NCBI GenBank assembly: GCA_964442745.1
Contig: CAYUAI010000090.1
Coordinates: 1-16,089, forward strand
DNA: 16,089 nucleotides
DNA from: CAYUAI01 sp964442745
GTDB taxonomy: Bacteria > Pseudomonadota > Gammaproteobacteria > S012-40
Direction: 5' to 3'
Shown: piece after piece, positions 1 through 7,576 of the stretch
How positions within the stretch are numbered: position 1 is the stretch's first letter
How the letters are laid out: each line of letters begins with the position of its first letter
Position numbers and translations under genes: made by a program
The notes under the pieces: model-generated
Databases searched by the model: none
The model's input: the letters and a program-made list of their open reading frames with translations, nothing else
What the model was told of the DNA's origin: nothing

Positions 1-2
1 GG

Positions 3-194
3 TTTGACCCACTACCAAAAATAGGTTGGCGCTGGGTGCTAGCCGCTAGCACGAAGGGTCATCAATTGATTAAAAAAATGGGGTTGCCGAGTGCAGTCGA
101 TCCCGAGCCCTTGTCTCCCAGCAAACGCTATCGGCCGCCTAATTCAATCATCAATGAGTTTGAAATCAGTGTCCAAATCTTTGAAGTGAGATGA
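3..194 (+). CDS. 3' end of an unidentified protein gene (partial)
   Basis: An open frame enters from the left edge and runs 63 codons to a TGA at 192-194. The other two plus frames are closed within the first 25 bases. The visible C-terminal part begins FDPLPKIGWRW and ends NEFEISVQIFEVR. It is basic in the middle and rich in proline, and it shows no catalytic motif or membrane segment that I recognise. The gene is convergent with the minus-strand thioredoxin gene that ends at 268. Without its N-terminal part I cannot assign a function. The open frame and plausible residue composition make it likely to be a real gene end, but this is not proven. Confidence 0.45.
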   Translation, partial: FDPLPKIGWRWVLAASTKGHQLIKKMGLPSAVDPEPLSPSKRYRPPNSIINEFEISVQIFEVR

Positions 195-267
195 AAATGC
201 TCAAACTGGTGAATAGTTTTGTCAGGCAATCAGCTTAATGGCAGTGAATCTCCCACTAAATAGCCTA

Positions 268-783
268 TTAAAAAAATTTAGCCAACCAAAGCCGGAAACG
301 AAGACCGAGTTCGGAGGTTAAGCCCACTTCAGTAAAACGTATCTGGTTGTTTTTATCAATAATGAATGAGGTTGGGAAGCCTTGGATGCCCCAGTTTTTT
401 GTGTGTATACCATGCACATCAACGATGGTTGGGTAGTTGATGTGGTTTTTTTCGGCAAAATGTTTTACGGTGGATAAATCGCCAGATTGACTGGCAACAG
501 CAATGACGGCATGGTCTTGGGTAATGTCATTGAGGCTGCTGTGCTCAAACTGACATATTTTACACCAGGTAGCCCAAAAATGTACCAGTGCAGGTTTTTC
601 TAATTGTGCTAGGCTGGTAAAGTATTGTCCATCTAATAACATGCCTTGTAGCTCCGGTGCTTGGCCTGAAGCTGTGGTGCGTGTTTGATAGAGCTGCACG
701 GCAAAATAAACAGCAAGCAGGATGAGCACATTGATCAAGAGGCTTTTTAATCGTTGGTATTTTTTGCTTGGCTTAGGCATCAT
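268..783 (-). CDS. ScsD-like membrane-anchored thioredoxin (protein disulfide oxidoreductase)
   Basis: Thioredoxin-fold protein of the TlpA/ScsD type, expected to face the periplasm and handle disulfides there. With the ATG at 781-783 it has 171 residues. A short basic N-terminus (PKPSKKYQRLKS) is followed by one hydrophobic segment (LLINVLILLAVYFAVQLY, about residues 16-33), which would anchor it in the inner membrane. The redox motif WATWCKIC follows at about residues 70-77, and a cis-proline context appears later in QGFPTSFII. The C-terminal stretch GLTSELGLRFRLW resembles the end of Salmonella ScsD. A GTG at 853-855 would add 24 basic residues, but that start lies deep inside trhO. The ATG at 781-783 overlaps the trhO stop by 11 bases and fits translational coupling. 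The substrate is unknown; a copper-stress role is only an analogy to Scs. Confidence 0.8.
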   Translation of the reverse strand: MMPKPSKKYQRLKSLLINVLILLAVYFAVQLYQTRTTASGQAPELQGMLLDGQYFTSLAQLEKPALVHFWATWCKICQFEHSSLNDITQDHAVIAVASQSGDLSTVKHFAEKNHINYPTIVDVHGIHTKNWGIQGFPTSFIIDKNNQIRFTEVGLTSELGLRFRLWLAKFF

Positions 784-1738
784 GGCCGCTTTGTTTGATG
801 ATCGGGGCCGCGGTTGAATGTTTTTCGATTTTTTGCCCAATATGGCGTTGATCACGTTTGGCGGCTAATTCGACTTGATGTTGACGTTCTTCGGTTTTGG
901 CTCTTTTTTCCGAGGTCAGCTCGTTGATGCATTTGGGGCAAGAAACGCCTTTTTGATAAGCGGGTGATTGTTTGTCTTGCTCAGAGATGGGGGAGCGGCA
1001 GCCGTAACATTGATCATAAATGCCTTGCTGTAAACCATGGGTGACGGTGACTCGTTCGTCAAAAACAAAACAATCCCCTTGCCATAAGCTTTGTGCTTCA
1101 GGAATGGTTTCCAGGTATTTTAATATGCCACCCTTGAGATGGTAGACCGCCTGAAATCCCTGTTCCAATAAATAGGCGCTGGCTTTTTCGCAGCGAATAC
1201 CGCCGGTGCAGAACATGGCCACTTTTTTGGGTTTTTTGGTGCTGAGGTGTTCGGCGACATAGTCAGGGAATTCCCGAAAGGTGTTGGTTTTTGGGTTGAT
1301 AGCCCCTTGAAAGCTGCCAACATCGACTTCGTAATGGTTGCGAGTATCAACCAGCATGACTTCTGGGTCAGAGATTAAGGCGTTCCAGTGTTCTGGCTCG
1401 ACGTATTGTCCCACGGTTTTATTGGGGTTAAGGTTGGCAACCCCTAAGGTGACAATTTCTTTTTTGAGTTTGATTTTTAACCGAATGAACGGTGGTTTGG
1501 TGGTGAATGATTCTTTATGTTCAAGGTCGCTGAGGCGAGCATCGGTCCGCAAGTATTCCAGTACGGCGTCAATGCCGACACGGCTGCCAGCGATGGTACC
1601 GTTAATGCCTTCTGAGGCGAGCAACAGCGTGCCGGTTATTTTTTGTGTTTGGCAAAAATCCATGAGCGGCGCTTTGAGTGCCTCGAAGTCAGGGAGATTG
1701 ACAAATTTGTATAATGCAGTGACAACAATTGAATTCAT
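773..1738 (-). CDS. trhO: tRNA uridine(34) hydroxylase, rhodanese family (TrhO/YceA)
   Basis: The protein has 321 residues, close to the family's usual length. TrhO proteins carry out oxygen-dependent hydroxylation of uridine 34 in tRNA, the first step to 5-(carboxy)methoxyuridine, in the cytoplasm. An N-terminal domain (about residues 1-95) contains the family stretch ASEGINGTIAGS. A rhodanese domain follows (about 120-215) with the loop CTGGIRCEKA, whose cysteines are 177 and 183. Two cysteine pairs, CYGC (244-247) and CPKC (267-270), form a probable zinc-binding module. The tail from about residue 275 is charged and probably helical. The start is the ATG at 1736-1738; no in-frame alternative looks better. 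The thioredoxin gene downstream overlaps its stop, so the two are probably co-transcribed. Older names are UPF0176 or rhodanese-related sulfurtransferase. Confidence 0.93.
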   Translation of the reverse strand: MNSIVVTALYKFVNLPDFEALKAPLMDFCQTQKITGTLLLASEGINGTIAGSRVGIDAVLEYLRTDARLSDLEHKESFTTKPPFIRLKIKLKKEIVTLGVANLNPNKTVGQYVEPEHWNALISDPEVMLVDTRNHYEVDVGSFQGAINPKTNTFREFPDYVAEHLSTKKPKKVAMFCTGGIRCEKASAYLLEQGFQAVYHLKGGILKYLETIPEAQSLWQGDCFVFDERVTVTHGLQQGIYDQCYGCRSPISEQDKQSPAYQKGVSCPKCINELTSEKRAKTEERQHQVELAAKRDQRHIGQKIEKHSTAAPIIKQSGHDA

Positions 1739-1782
1739 TAATTAATTACACCATATTTACATCGCAGGATAGTATTATCCCG

Positions 1783-1817
1783 CCGATCATTTTCGGATTG
1801 AGTGTGTTACTGATCGG
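1783..1817. repeat. Short inverted repeat in the divergent trhO/ABC intergenic region
   Basis: CCGATCA (1783-1789) and TGATCGG (1811-1817) are perfect inverted arms separated by 21 bases. They lie between two divergently transcribed genes, where both promoters must sit. The arms could be an operator or chance; no convincing -35/-10 pair is visible beside them. Confidence 0.25.
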
Positions 1818-1889
1818 AACACCCACCATAACGATCACATTATATCCTCAGTTGAGGTCATTTTCGATTCAAAAATAACAGAGAAATTC

Positions 1890-3689
1890 ATGAGTAGACC
1901 TTTTCGTTACATGGATGCGCCTAGTGTTGACCGCAATGACTGGAGCAATGTTAAGGCATTAATGCCTTATCTTTGGGAATATCGGGGGCGGGTATTGTTA
2001 GCCTTGCTGTGCTTGCTATTGGCTAAATTCGCGATTGTGGGCATACCGGTGGTTCTCAAGCAGATCATTGATCGCTTGGATGCGACGTCGGGTATCACAT
2101 TGATGATGCCGGTATTTTTGTTGCTGGCTTATGGCGTATTGCGTTTTAGTAACTCGCTGCTCAGCGAATTGCGAGATATTTTGTTTACTCGGGTTCGTTA
2201 TCGAGCCATGCGCCGTCTGACCATTCGTACCTTAGAGCATTTGCATGACTTATCCTTGCGCTTTCATTTAGAGCGTAAAACAGGGGCGATTAGCCGAGAT
2301 TTGCAACGAGGCGCTAGCAGTTTAAGTACCTTATTAAATTATTTCACGTTTAGCATCTTTCCTGTCATGGTGGAGTTTTTGCTGGTGGCCACTTTTTTGA
2401 TGGTGCAATACGATGTGGTTTTTACGGTAATTATTTTTGCTTGTGTGGCGGTTTATGTGACCTTTACGCTTTATATGATGAATTGGCGTATGGAGTATCG
2501 ACTCACCATGAACCGGTTGGAATCCCAGGCGAATAACGACGCGATTGATAGCCTGATCAATTATGAGACCGTCAAATATTTTGGTAACGAGCGGCGTGAG
2601 TCACGGCGCTGCGATGAAACATTGAGTGAATGGGAGGATAACGCGGTTCGTAGCCAGGCGGCTATTTCGATATTGAATGTGGGTCAGGCTGTGATCATTG
2701 CCATCGGCGTTACGTTGGTGATGTTTTTTGCGGCGGCTGAGGTCGTTGATGGTGACATGACCTTGGGGGACCTGGTATTAGTGAATGCATTTTTGTTGCA
2801 GTTATTTATGCCTTTGGGATTTTTGGGGATGGTGTATCGGCAAATAAAATATTCCCTGGCAGATATGGATCAGCTCGTTAAGCTATTGCGTGAAACGCCG
2901 GAAATCAAAGATCAGCCCGATGCTAAGCCACTTGTCGTGACACGCGGTGAGGTCAAGTTTAAGCAGGTGAGTTTTGCCTATCAGACGAATCGGCCTATTT
3001 TACACCAGGTCGATTTTACCATCCAACCGGGTCAGAAAGTGGCGGTGGTGGGGGCTAGTGGTGCGGGGAAATCCACCTTGGCCCGCTTGTTGTTTCGCTT
3101 TTATGAGGTGACCTCGGGGGGCGTGTTTATTGATGATCAAAACGTCGCCGATGTAACACAGCAAAGTCTGCGGCAAGCCATTGGCATCGTACCGCAAGAT
3201 ACGGTGCTGTTTAATGAAACGATTTTTTATAATTTAGCCTATGCGAATTTTTCGGCATCGAAAGAGCAGATTTTTGCGGCCGCTAAAATTGCCAATATTC
3301 ATGATTTTATTATCAGCTTGCCCGAAGGGTATGAAACCGTGGTGGGTGAGCGGGGATTAAAGCTTTCCGGTGGGGAAAAACAACGGGTGGCGATTGCGCG
3401 AACGATCCTAAAAAAGCCGAAAATATTGATCTTTGATGAAGCCACATCGGCCTTAGATAGCCATTCAGAGCAGGTGATTTTGGCGGCATTAAAACAAGCG
3501 GCTGTCAATCATACGACGTTGGTGATTGCGCATCGGTTGTCGACCATTGTGGATGCGGATGTCATCTTAGTGCTGGATCAAGGGCGAATTATCGAGCAGG
3601 GTGAGCATGTGAAATTGTTGCAGCAACAAGGCCGTTATGCCCAGTTATGGGAACTGCAACAGAAGAAAACGCAAGAAAAATTGCGGTGA
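1890..3689 (+). CDS. Atm1-type ABC exporter (fused membrane and ATPase domains)
   Basis: Half-transporter of 599 residues that should work as a homodimer in the inner membrane. The N-terminal region (about residues 35-310) has six hydrophobic segments of an ABC exporter domain. The ATPase domain covers about 350-590. It contains Walker A GASGAGKST (388-396), the signature LSGGE (492-496), Walker B ending in FDE with D516 and E517, and the switch histidine H548 in VIAHRLS. The N-terminal wording (KALMPYLWEYRGRV) and the stretch NYETVKYFGNERRE are typical of the Atm1/HMT1 group. Members of that group export glutathione-linked compounds or metal-thiol conjugates; NaAtm1 is a known example. The substrate here is inferred from family only. 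The start ATG has a purine-rich AGAGAAA just upstream. The gene stands alone, divergent from trhO, with a MITE-like element 30 bases after its stop. Confidence 0.9.
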   Translation: MSRPFRYMDAPSVDRNDWSNVKALMPYLWEYRGRVLLALLCLLLAKFAIVGIPVVLKQIIDRLDATSGITLMMPVFLLLAYGVLRFSNSLLSELRDILFTRVRYRAMRRLTIRTLEHLHDLSLRFHLERKTGAISRDLQRGASSLSTLLNYFTFSIFPVMVEFLLVATFLMVQYDVVFTVIIFACVAVYVTFTLYMMNWRMEYRLTMNRLESQANNDAIDSLINYETVKYFGNERRESRRCDETLSEWEDNAVRSQAAISILNVGQAVIIAIGVTLVMFFAAAEVVDGDMTLGDLVLVNAFLLQLFMPLGFLGMVYRQIKYSLADMDQLVKLLRETPEIKDQPDAKPLVVTRGEVKFKQVSFAYQTNRPILHQVDFTIQPGQKVAVVGASGAGKSTLARLLFRFYEVTSGGVFIDDQNVADVTQQSLRQAIGIVPQDTVLFNETIFYNLAYANFSASKEQIFAAAKIANIHDFIISLPEGYETVVGERGLKLSGGEKQRVAIARTILKKPKILIFDEATSALDSHSEQVILAALKQAAVNHTTLVIAHRLSTIVDADVILVLDQGRIIEQGEHVKLLQQQGRYAQLWELQQKKTQEKLR

Positions 3690-3718
3690 TGTTTATTTGA
3701 GTATAAGGATGATCTTTA

Positions 3719-4005
3719 CCCTAACGTTTCAAAAAAACGGGTTAAAAACCGTTACACGGCTTTATTTACCACCTCTAAGAACGAATACTCGCTTTTTCTA
3801 AAACTCACTATGAGTGACATGGCTCAATTTAGAAAAAGCTCCGTTTACCGACAAGGATGTCGGTGCTAAAAGTAGGCGCTCTAGGTGAGGGGCGTGAGCA
3901 CGACTGCGTAGGGTAATGCAGGAGCAATGACCGAGGACGCGGAAGCTTTCGCCCTTATCGACAGCAACTAAAGCTTTTTTCCTCACTTTTTTTGAAACGT
4001 TAGGG
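3719..4005. mobile_element. MITE-like element, 287 bp, perfect 19-bp terminal inverted repeats
   Basis: The left end (3719-3737) reads CCCTAACGTTTCAAAAAAA, and the right end (3987-4005) is its exact reverse complement. The outer flanks are TTTA at 3715-3718 and TTTA at 4006-4009, a direct repeat that looks like a 4-bp target duplication. The interior holds no transposase; the only open frame is a 62-codon minus-strand one without recognisable motifs. Internal hairpins are present, notably a 12-bp perfect stem at 3791-3839 and CCGACAAGGATGTCGG near 3848. Small size, exact terminal repeats and target duplication are the hallmarks of a non-autonomous element moved by a transposase elsewhere in the genome. 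The mobilising family cannot be named from this copy alone. Confidence 0.8.
3791..3839. repeat. Perfect 12-bp hairpin inside the MITE-like element
   Basis: GCTTTTTCTAAA (3791-3802) pairs exactly with TTTAGAAAAAGC (3828-3839). The 25-base loop contains a smaller CACT/AGTG stem. Transcripts reading through from the ABC exporter gene would fold here, so the element may act as a 3' end or stabilising structure for that mRNA. Confidence 0.6.
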
Positions 4006-4254
4006 TTTAGGCAGTTGTTTGCTCGCCCAAATAGCGAGTCGATGGCGCATGGATTTTTGTGATATTTGATCTTGAGGCATGGTTTGGATCACTTTATCAT
4101 GCACTAATAGGCGATAAATGTACTCAATTTTTTCGGCGGCCGAATCGGTGGGTTCGAATTCAACGACACCTCGATCCTCCCCGTATTTCATGCCTGCTCG
4201 AATCGCTTCTTTGACTAATTCAGTTTCATTTTTTAATTTCTTGGTTTTTGCCAT
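4000..4254 (-). CDS. Small DUF5062-like protein; stop codon lies in the MITE terminus
   Basis: The protein has 84 residues starting MAKTKKLKNETELVKEA and ending ASKQLPKP. The stretches AIRAGMKYGEDRG, SAAEKIEYIYRLLVHDKVI and MRHRLAIWASKQLP resemble the small DUF5062 family of gammaproteobacteria, whose function is unknown; this match is from memory. It is soluble, mostly helical and highly charged. I chose the ATG at 4252-4254 because GAGGAA precedes it at a usable distance. An ATG at 4288-4290 would add 12 residues but has poor ribosome-binding context. The TAA stop (4000-4002) and the preceding CCC codon belong to the right terminal repeat of the MITE-like element, so the present C-terminus was probably created or changed by that insertion. 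Confidence 0.7.
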   Translation of the reverse strand: MAKTKKLKNETELVKEAIRAGMKYGEDRGVVEFEPTDSAAEKIEYIYRLLVHDKVIQTMPQDQISQKSMRHRLAIWASKQLPKP

Positions 4255-4362
4255 GTTTAGTGATTTCCTCATAAAATGAAATTTACTCATTAAATGTACA
4301 CGACTGTTTGTTAACTGTCGAGTGACGTGTTTCGTTCTATGGACTGCAAGATAAGCATCAAT

Positions 4363-4391
4363 TTGAAATCAATAGTATTCTGCACGATAAT
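4363..4391 (+). promoter_or_regulatory. Sigma70 promoter candidate for the amidotransferase operon
   Basis: TTGAAA (4363-4368) and GATAAT (4386-4391) are each one base off consensus and are separated by exactly 17 bases. The -10 box ends 28 bases before the ATG at 4420, leaving a short leader. It is the best promoter match I found in the window. Confidence 0.6.
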
Positions 4392-4419
4392 GGCGTTTGG
4401 CTTAGGGTGAGTGTTTGTT

Positions 4420-6330
4420 ATGTGTGGGATATTGGGTTTGTACAGTGCGGCTGACAATCTGAATGAAGTGGCCGTCAGAGTCAATTTACAACGTGGCTTG
4501 CAGCGTTTACACCATCGGGGACCGGATGGACAAGGAATTCATGTTATTCCTGCTCACGGCGTGGCATTGGCGCATACTCGATTATCCATTATTGATCTGG
4601 ATCCTAGGGCAGATCAGCCCATGTCAACAAGTGATCAGAAAAACTGGATTACATTTAACGGCGAAATTTATAATTACCAGGAATTACGCAAGGAGTTAAT
4701 GATTGCCGGTGTGACATTTGTGACAGCGAGTGATACTGAAGTCTTATTGAAAGGATATCAACACTGGGGTATCGATAGATTATTAAAAAAAATAGTGGGT
4801 ATGTTTGCCTTTGCGATTTTTGATGTGGATCGTCAAATGTTGATTTTAGCCAGAGATCGTTTTGCTAAAAAACCGCTGTATTATTATCAACATGAGGGCG
4901 TTTTTTATTTTGCCTCAGAATTAGCGGCATTGCTTGAGTTGTTGCCCATCCGGCCGCCGTTATCTGGGGAAGGTTTAGCGGCTTTTTTAACGCTTAAATT
5001 TTCCCCGCCAACATCACATTTATTAACGGGTGTTCAGTCGGTGCCCGCTGCTCAGTATTTTTTTCTTGATAATAAAAACACAATTCAGGCGAAAACATAT
5101 TGGACACCTTATCAACATTATCTGGCGGGCACTGAGTCGCCATTAAGCATTGAGGCGTTGCTGATACAAGCCGTACGTCGTCGTTTAGTCAGTGATGTGC
5201 CCATTTGTTTATTTTTAAGTGGCGGCATTGATTCTTCGTTGTTGGCGGCCATGGCTTCGGCAAACCACAATCAGCCATTGCGTTCCTATTGCATTGGTTA
5301 TAAAGACCATCCAAAAGATAACGAGTTTGAGTATGCGCAAATGGTGGCGGATCGATATCAGCTGGATCATGAAGCCGTTTATATTGATGATCGTCAAGTG
5401 ATGGATATATTATCGGATGATGCCTCTGTTTTAGATGAACCGATTGCTGATTGGGTATGGGTTCCTTTGTATTATTTAAGTGATAAAGCGCATCGCGAAG
5501 GTTATAAAGTGACGCTGGTGGGGGAAGGGGCTGACGAGGTATTTTTTGGCTACAATTCGATGATGAAGCAGCTTCGTCTCTTGGGAAGACAGCAGGGCAG
5601 TTTTGCCCATGGTTTGGCGAGCTTTGGGCATTATATGTTAGGTTGGCTGGGGCGTTATAGCAATCGAGGCCATCGGCGATGGGACTTATGGCGGCGCCAT
5701 GTGCAGCATGAACCCCTTTATATGGGTTCTTCGTTTGGTATTCCGCAGACCTTATTTGGCCGAGTTTTGGGACAACGTTATCATGGCGACACCAATACGA
5801 ATTTAGGGTATGAATATATCAAAACATTGCAACAATCGCAGCAAAATCTATTGGGTAAAGTGCCCGATTTAGTTAGCTTAATTTCATATGTCGAGATCTT
5901 TGCAAAGATGAGTGAAATTTTGTTAAAAAGAGTGGACCGCATTAGCATGTTAAACTCATTAGAAGCACGGTCACCCTTTTTAGATCAGGATTTGGTTGAG
6001 AAAGTGTTTTGTTTACCAGGAATGAGCCGAATAAGCAATCAATCTAAGAAGGCGTTATTGAAAGATTTTGCCTATGGATATTTACCTAAAGATATCATCG
6101 ATCGACCGAAAATGGGTTTTTCTTTTCCATTTAAACAATGGTTGCATCAGGATATGGGTAAATTGGTGAGGCATCAATTTGAAACCAGTCGAATTTTTTC
6201 GGAAGGTTGGTTAAATCGTGACTATTGTTTGGCTATTTTAAACGGACATGTGCGCGGTATCAGAGATGAAGCGCCTCGTATCTGGATGATGTATAGCTTA
6301 GCGAGGTGGTATGACAGATGGGTCAGCTAA
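4420..6330 (+). CDS. Glutamine-dependent asparagine synthase-type amidotransferase
   Basis: The protein has 636 residues. The start must be the ATG at 4420 (a GTG lies at 4411), because the class II glutaminase nucleophile is Cys2 in MCGILGLYSA. The glutaminase half shows HHRGPDGQG, R54 in RLSIIDL, N80-G-E82 in FNGEIYNY and D105 in ASDTE. The synthetase half has the ATP loop SGGIDSS (267-273) and EGADEVFFGY (from about 369). The enzyme should therefore hydrolyse glutamine and adenylate a carboxylate to make an amide. It is longer than E. coli AsnB (554 residues) and resembles the AsnB-like enzymes of surface-polysaccharide clusters. A glycosyltransferase gene overlaps its 3' end. It may amidate a sugar acid or other glycan-linked acid, or it may be the ordinary asparagine synthase; sequence alone does not decide. 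Confidence 0.88.
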   Translation: MCGILGLYSAADNLNEVAVRVNLQRGLQRLHHRGPDGQGIHVIPAHGVALAHTRLSIIDLDPRADQPMSTSDQKNWITFNGEIYNYQELRKELMIAGVTFVTASDTEVLLKGYQHWGIDRLLKKIVGMFAFAIFDVDRQMLILARDRFAKKPLYYYQHEGVFYFASELAALLELLPIRPPLSGEGLAAFLTLKFSPPTSHLLTGVQSVPAAQYFFLDNKNTIQAKTYWTPYQHYLAGTESPLSIEALLIQAVRRRLVSDVPICLFLSGGIDSSLLAAMASANHNQPLRSYCIGYKDHPKDNEFEYAQMVADRYQLDHEAVYIDDRQVMDILSDDASVLDEPIADWVWVPLYYLSDKAHREGYKVTLVGEGADEVFFGYNSMMKQLRLLGRQQGSFAHGLASFGHYMLGWLGRYSNRGHRRWDLWRRHVQHEPLYMGSSFGIPQTLFGRVLGQRYHGDTNTNLGYEYIKTLQQSQQNLLGKVPDLVSLISYVEIFAKMSEILLKRVDRISMLNSLEARSPFLDQDLVEKVFCLPGMSRISNQSKKALLKDFAYGYLPKDIIDRPKMGFSFPFKQWLHQDMGKLVRHQFETSRIFSEGWLNRDYCLAILNGHVRGIRDEAPRIWMMYSLARWYDRWVS

Positions 6331-7451
6331 CGCGGGTCGCCATGGTGACTCGGCAGCTCGCCAAAAACACGGGGGCCGCACGTAATACCCATGAGCATAT
6401 TCGTTTATTTCGGGCTTTAGGTGCAGAGATCGATGTGTATGCCGAATTGATCGATAAAAGGAAAGTGAAAAATAGCGGAGGTAATCCTTTTGCGGTGAAG
6501 GGGTGGTTCTTAAAAGGTTACCCACATCGCAAATATTTTAATGATCGGGTGCTTACAAAAATTGCCAAGAAAAATTATGACTTGGTGATTGGACATGGCG
6601 ATATTATAGTCCAAGATGTGTTGTTTTTGCATAATTGTGTGCATGCGGCCCATGAGAAAATATTTGACAGTCTTTTGGCCGATACCGATGAAATGGCAAA
6701 ATTACATGGTGAGTTGTTAAGCAAAAAACATTTTCGTTTGTTGATTGCTAACTCGCATTTGATGCAGCGAGATATAGAACATCGTTTTGCGATTGATGCA
6801 AACAACATTGAAGTAGTCTATCCAGGTTACGATCCAAAGCAATTTAATACGGATAATAAAGCAAACCTACGTCAACAACGTCGCCAATTCCTAGCGATTT
6901 CCCCTGATACGATACTCATTGGTTTGGTGACTTCGGGGGATTTTAAAAAACGCAATGTGGATTTTTTTATTCAAGCCTTTGCGCAATTGAAAAAAAATAA
7001 ACATGATGATGTGCATGCACTGATCGTAGGCAGTGAGTCGCGTTTAAAACCCTATGCGACGTTGGCGGCCTCTCTCGGCGTTGCAGATAATATCACATTT
7101 TTACCGCCTAAACCGTTTGTCAATGAAATTTATAAAGTCTTAGATATCGCTGTATTACCCGCCAAATGGGAAGAATTTGGCCGGGTTGTGTTAGAGGCCA
7201 TGGCTTCGGGTTTGCCCGTGGTTGTTTCACAAGAGGTGGGTAGTGCTGAAATACTTGAAGGAAACGCTAGGAATTTTATTATTAGCTTGAGCCATATTGA
7301 GACGTTAATTTCATCATTGAGTTTGCTGGTGGAAAATAAAACACTGCGTGAGCAGTTAGGTCAAATAAATTCGATAACGGCATTGAAGTACACTGAACGA
7401 GTCCAAGCAAAAAAATTAATGGCTATACTCAAGCAGCGTGATTTTGTCTAG
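6318..7451 (+). CDS. Family 4-like (GT-B) glycosyltransferase
   Basis: The protein has 377 residues in the GT-B layout. The N-terminal acceptor domain covers about 1-170 and includes the glycine-rich NTGAARNTHEHIR and the SHLMQRDI stretch common in this family. The nucleotide-sugar domain follows, with LVTSGDFKKRN near 203-213 and the E-x7-E motif from E285 to E293 (EEFGRVVLEAMASGLP). Such enzymes move a sugar from an activated nucleotide donor to a lipid or glycan at the inner face of the membrane. No membrane segment is evident. The start ATG lies inside the amidotransferase gene, 13 bases before its end, and GAGGTGG (6303-6309) sits 8 bases upstream as a strong ribosome-binding site. The overlap means the two are co-translated. 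Donor and acceptor are unknown; LPS or another surface glycan is a reasonable guess. Confidence 0.87.
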   Translation: MGQLTRVAMVTRQLAKNTGAARNTHEHIRLFRALGAEIDVYAELIDKRKVKNSGGNPFAVKGWFLKGYPHRKYFNDRVLTKIAKKNYDLVIGHGDIIVQDVLFLHNCVHAAHEKIFDSLLADTDEMAKLHGELLSKKHFRLLIANSHLMQRDIEHRFAIDANNIEVVYPGYDPKQFNTDNKANLRQQRRQFLAISPDTILIGLVTSGDFKKRNVDFFIQAFAQLKKNKHDDVHALIVGSESRLKPYATLAASLGVADNITFLPPKPFVNEIYKVLDIAVLPAKWEEFGRVVLEAMASGLPVVVSQEVGSAEILEGNARNFIISLSHIETLISSLSLLVENKTLREQLGQINSITALKYTERVQAKKLMAILKQRDFV

Positions 7452-7576
7452 TTCGTCGCTTAAAAATAAATACACATAAAGAACAGTGTTAATTTTACCC
7501 AATGACGGTCGACAATGATGTGACAAGATCGCCATGTTGGGCAACGGTAATACACTATTATCTAAGCGCTTGAATT

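Noticed and set aside
784..855. GTG start for the ScsD-like protein, adding 24 residues
   Set aside because: It would overlap trhO by 83 bases and add a basic stretch before the membrane segment; the ATG at 781-783 gives a normal length and short overlap.
1739..1889. Promoters for trhO and the ABC exporter
   Set aside because: Several AT-rich stretches exist, but no -35/-10 pair with acceptable spacing could be supported on either strand.
3798..3986. 62-codon minus-strand ORF inside the MITE-like element
   Set aside because: It has no recognisable domain, its composition is not protein-like and it lies across the element's hairpins; it is most likely incidental.
4411..4419. GTG start for the amidotransferase
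   Set aside because: It would place three residues ahead of the Met-Cys and block the catalytic N-terminal cysteine.
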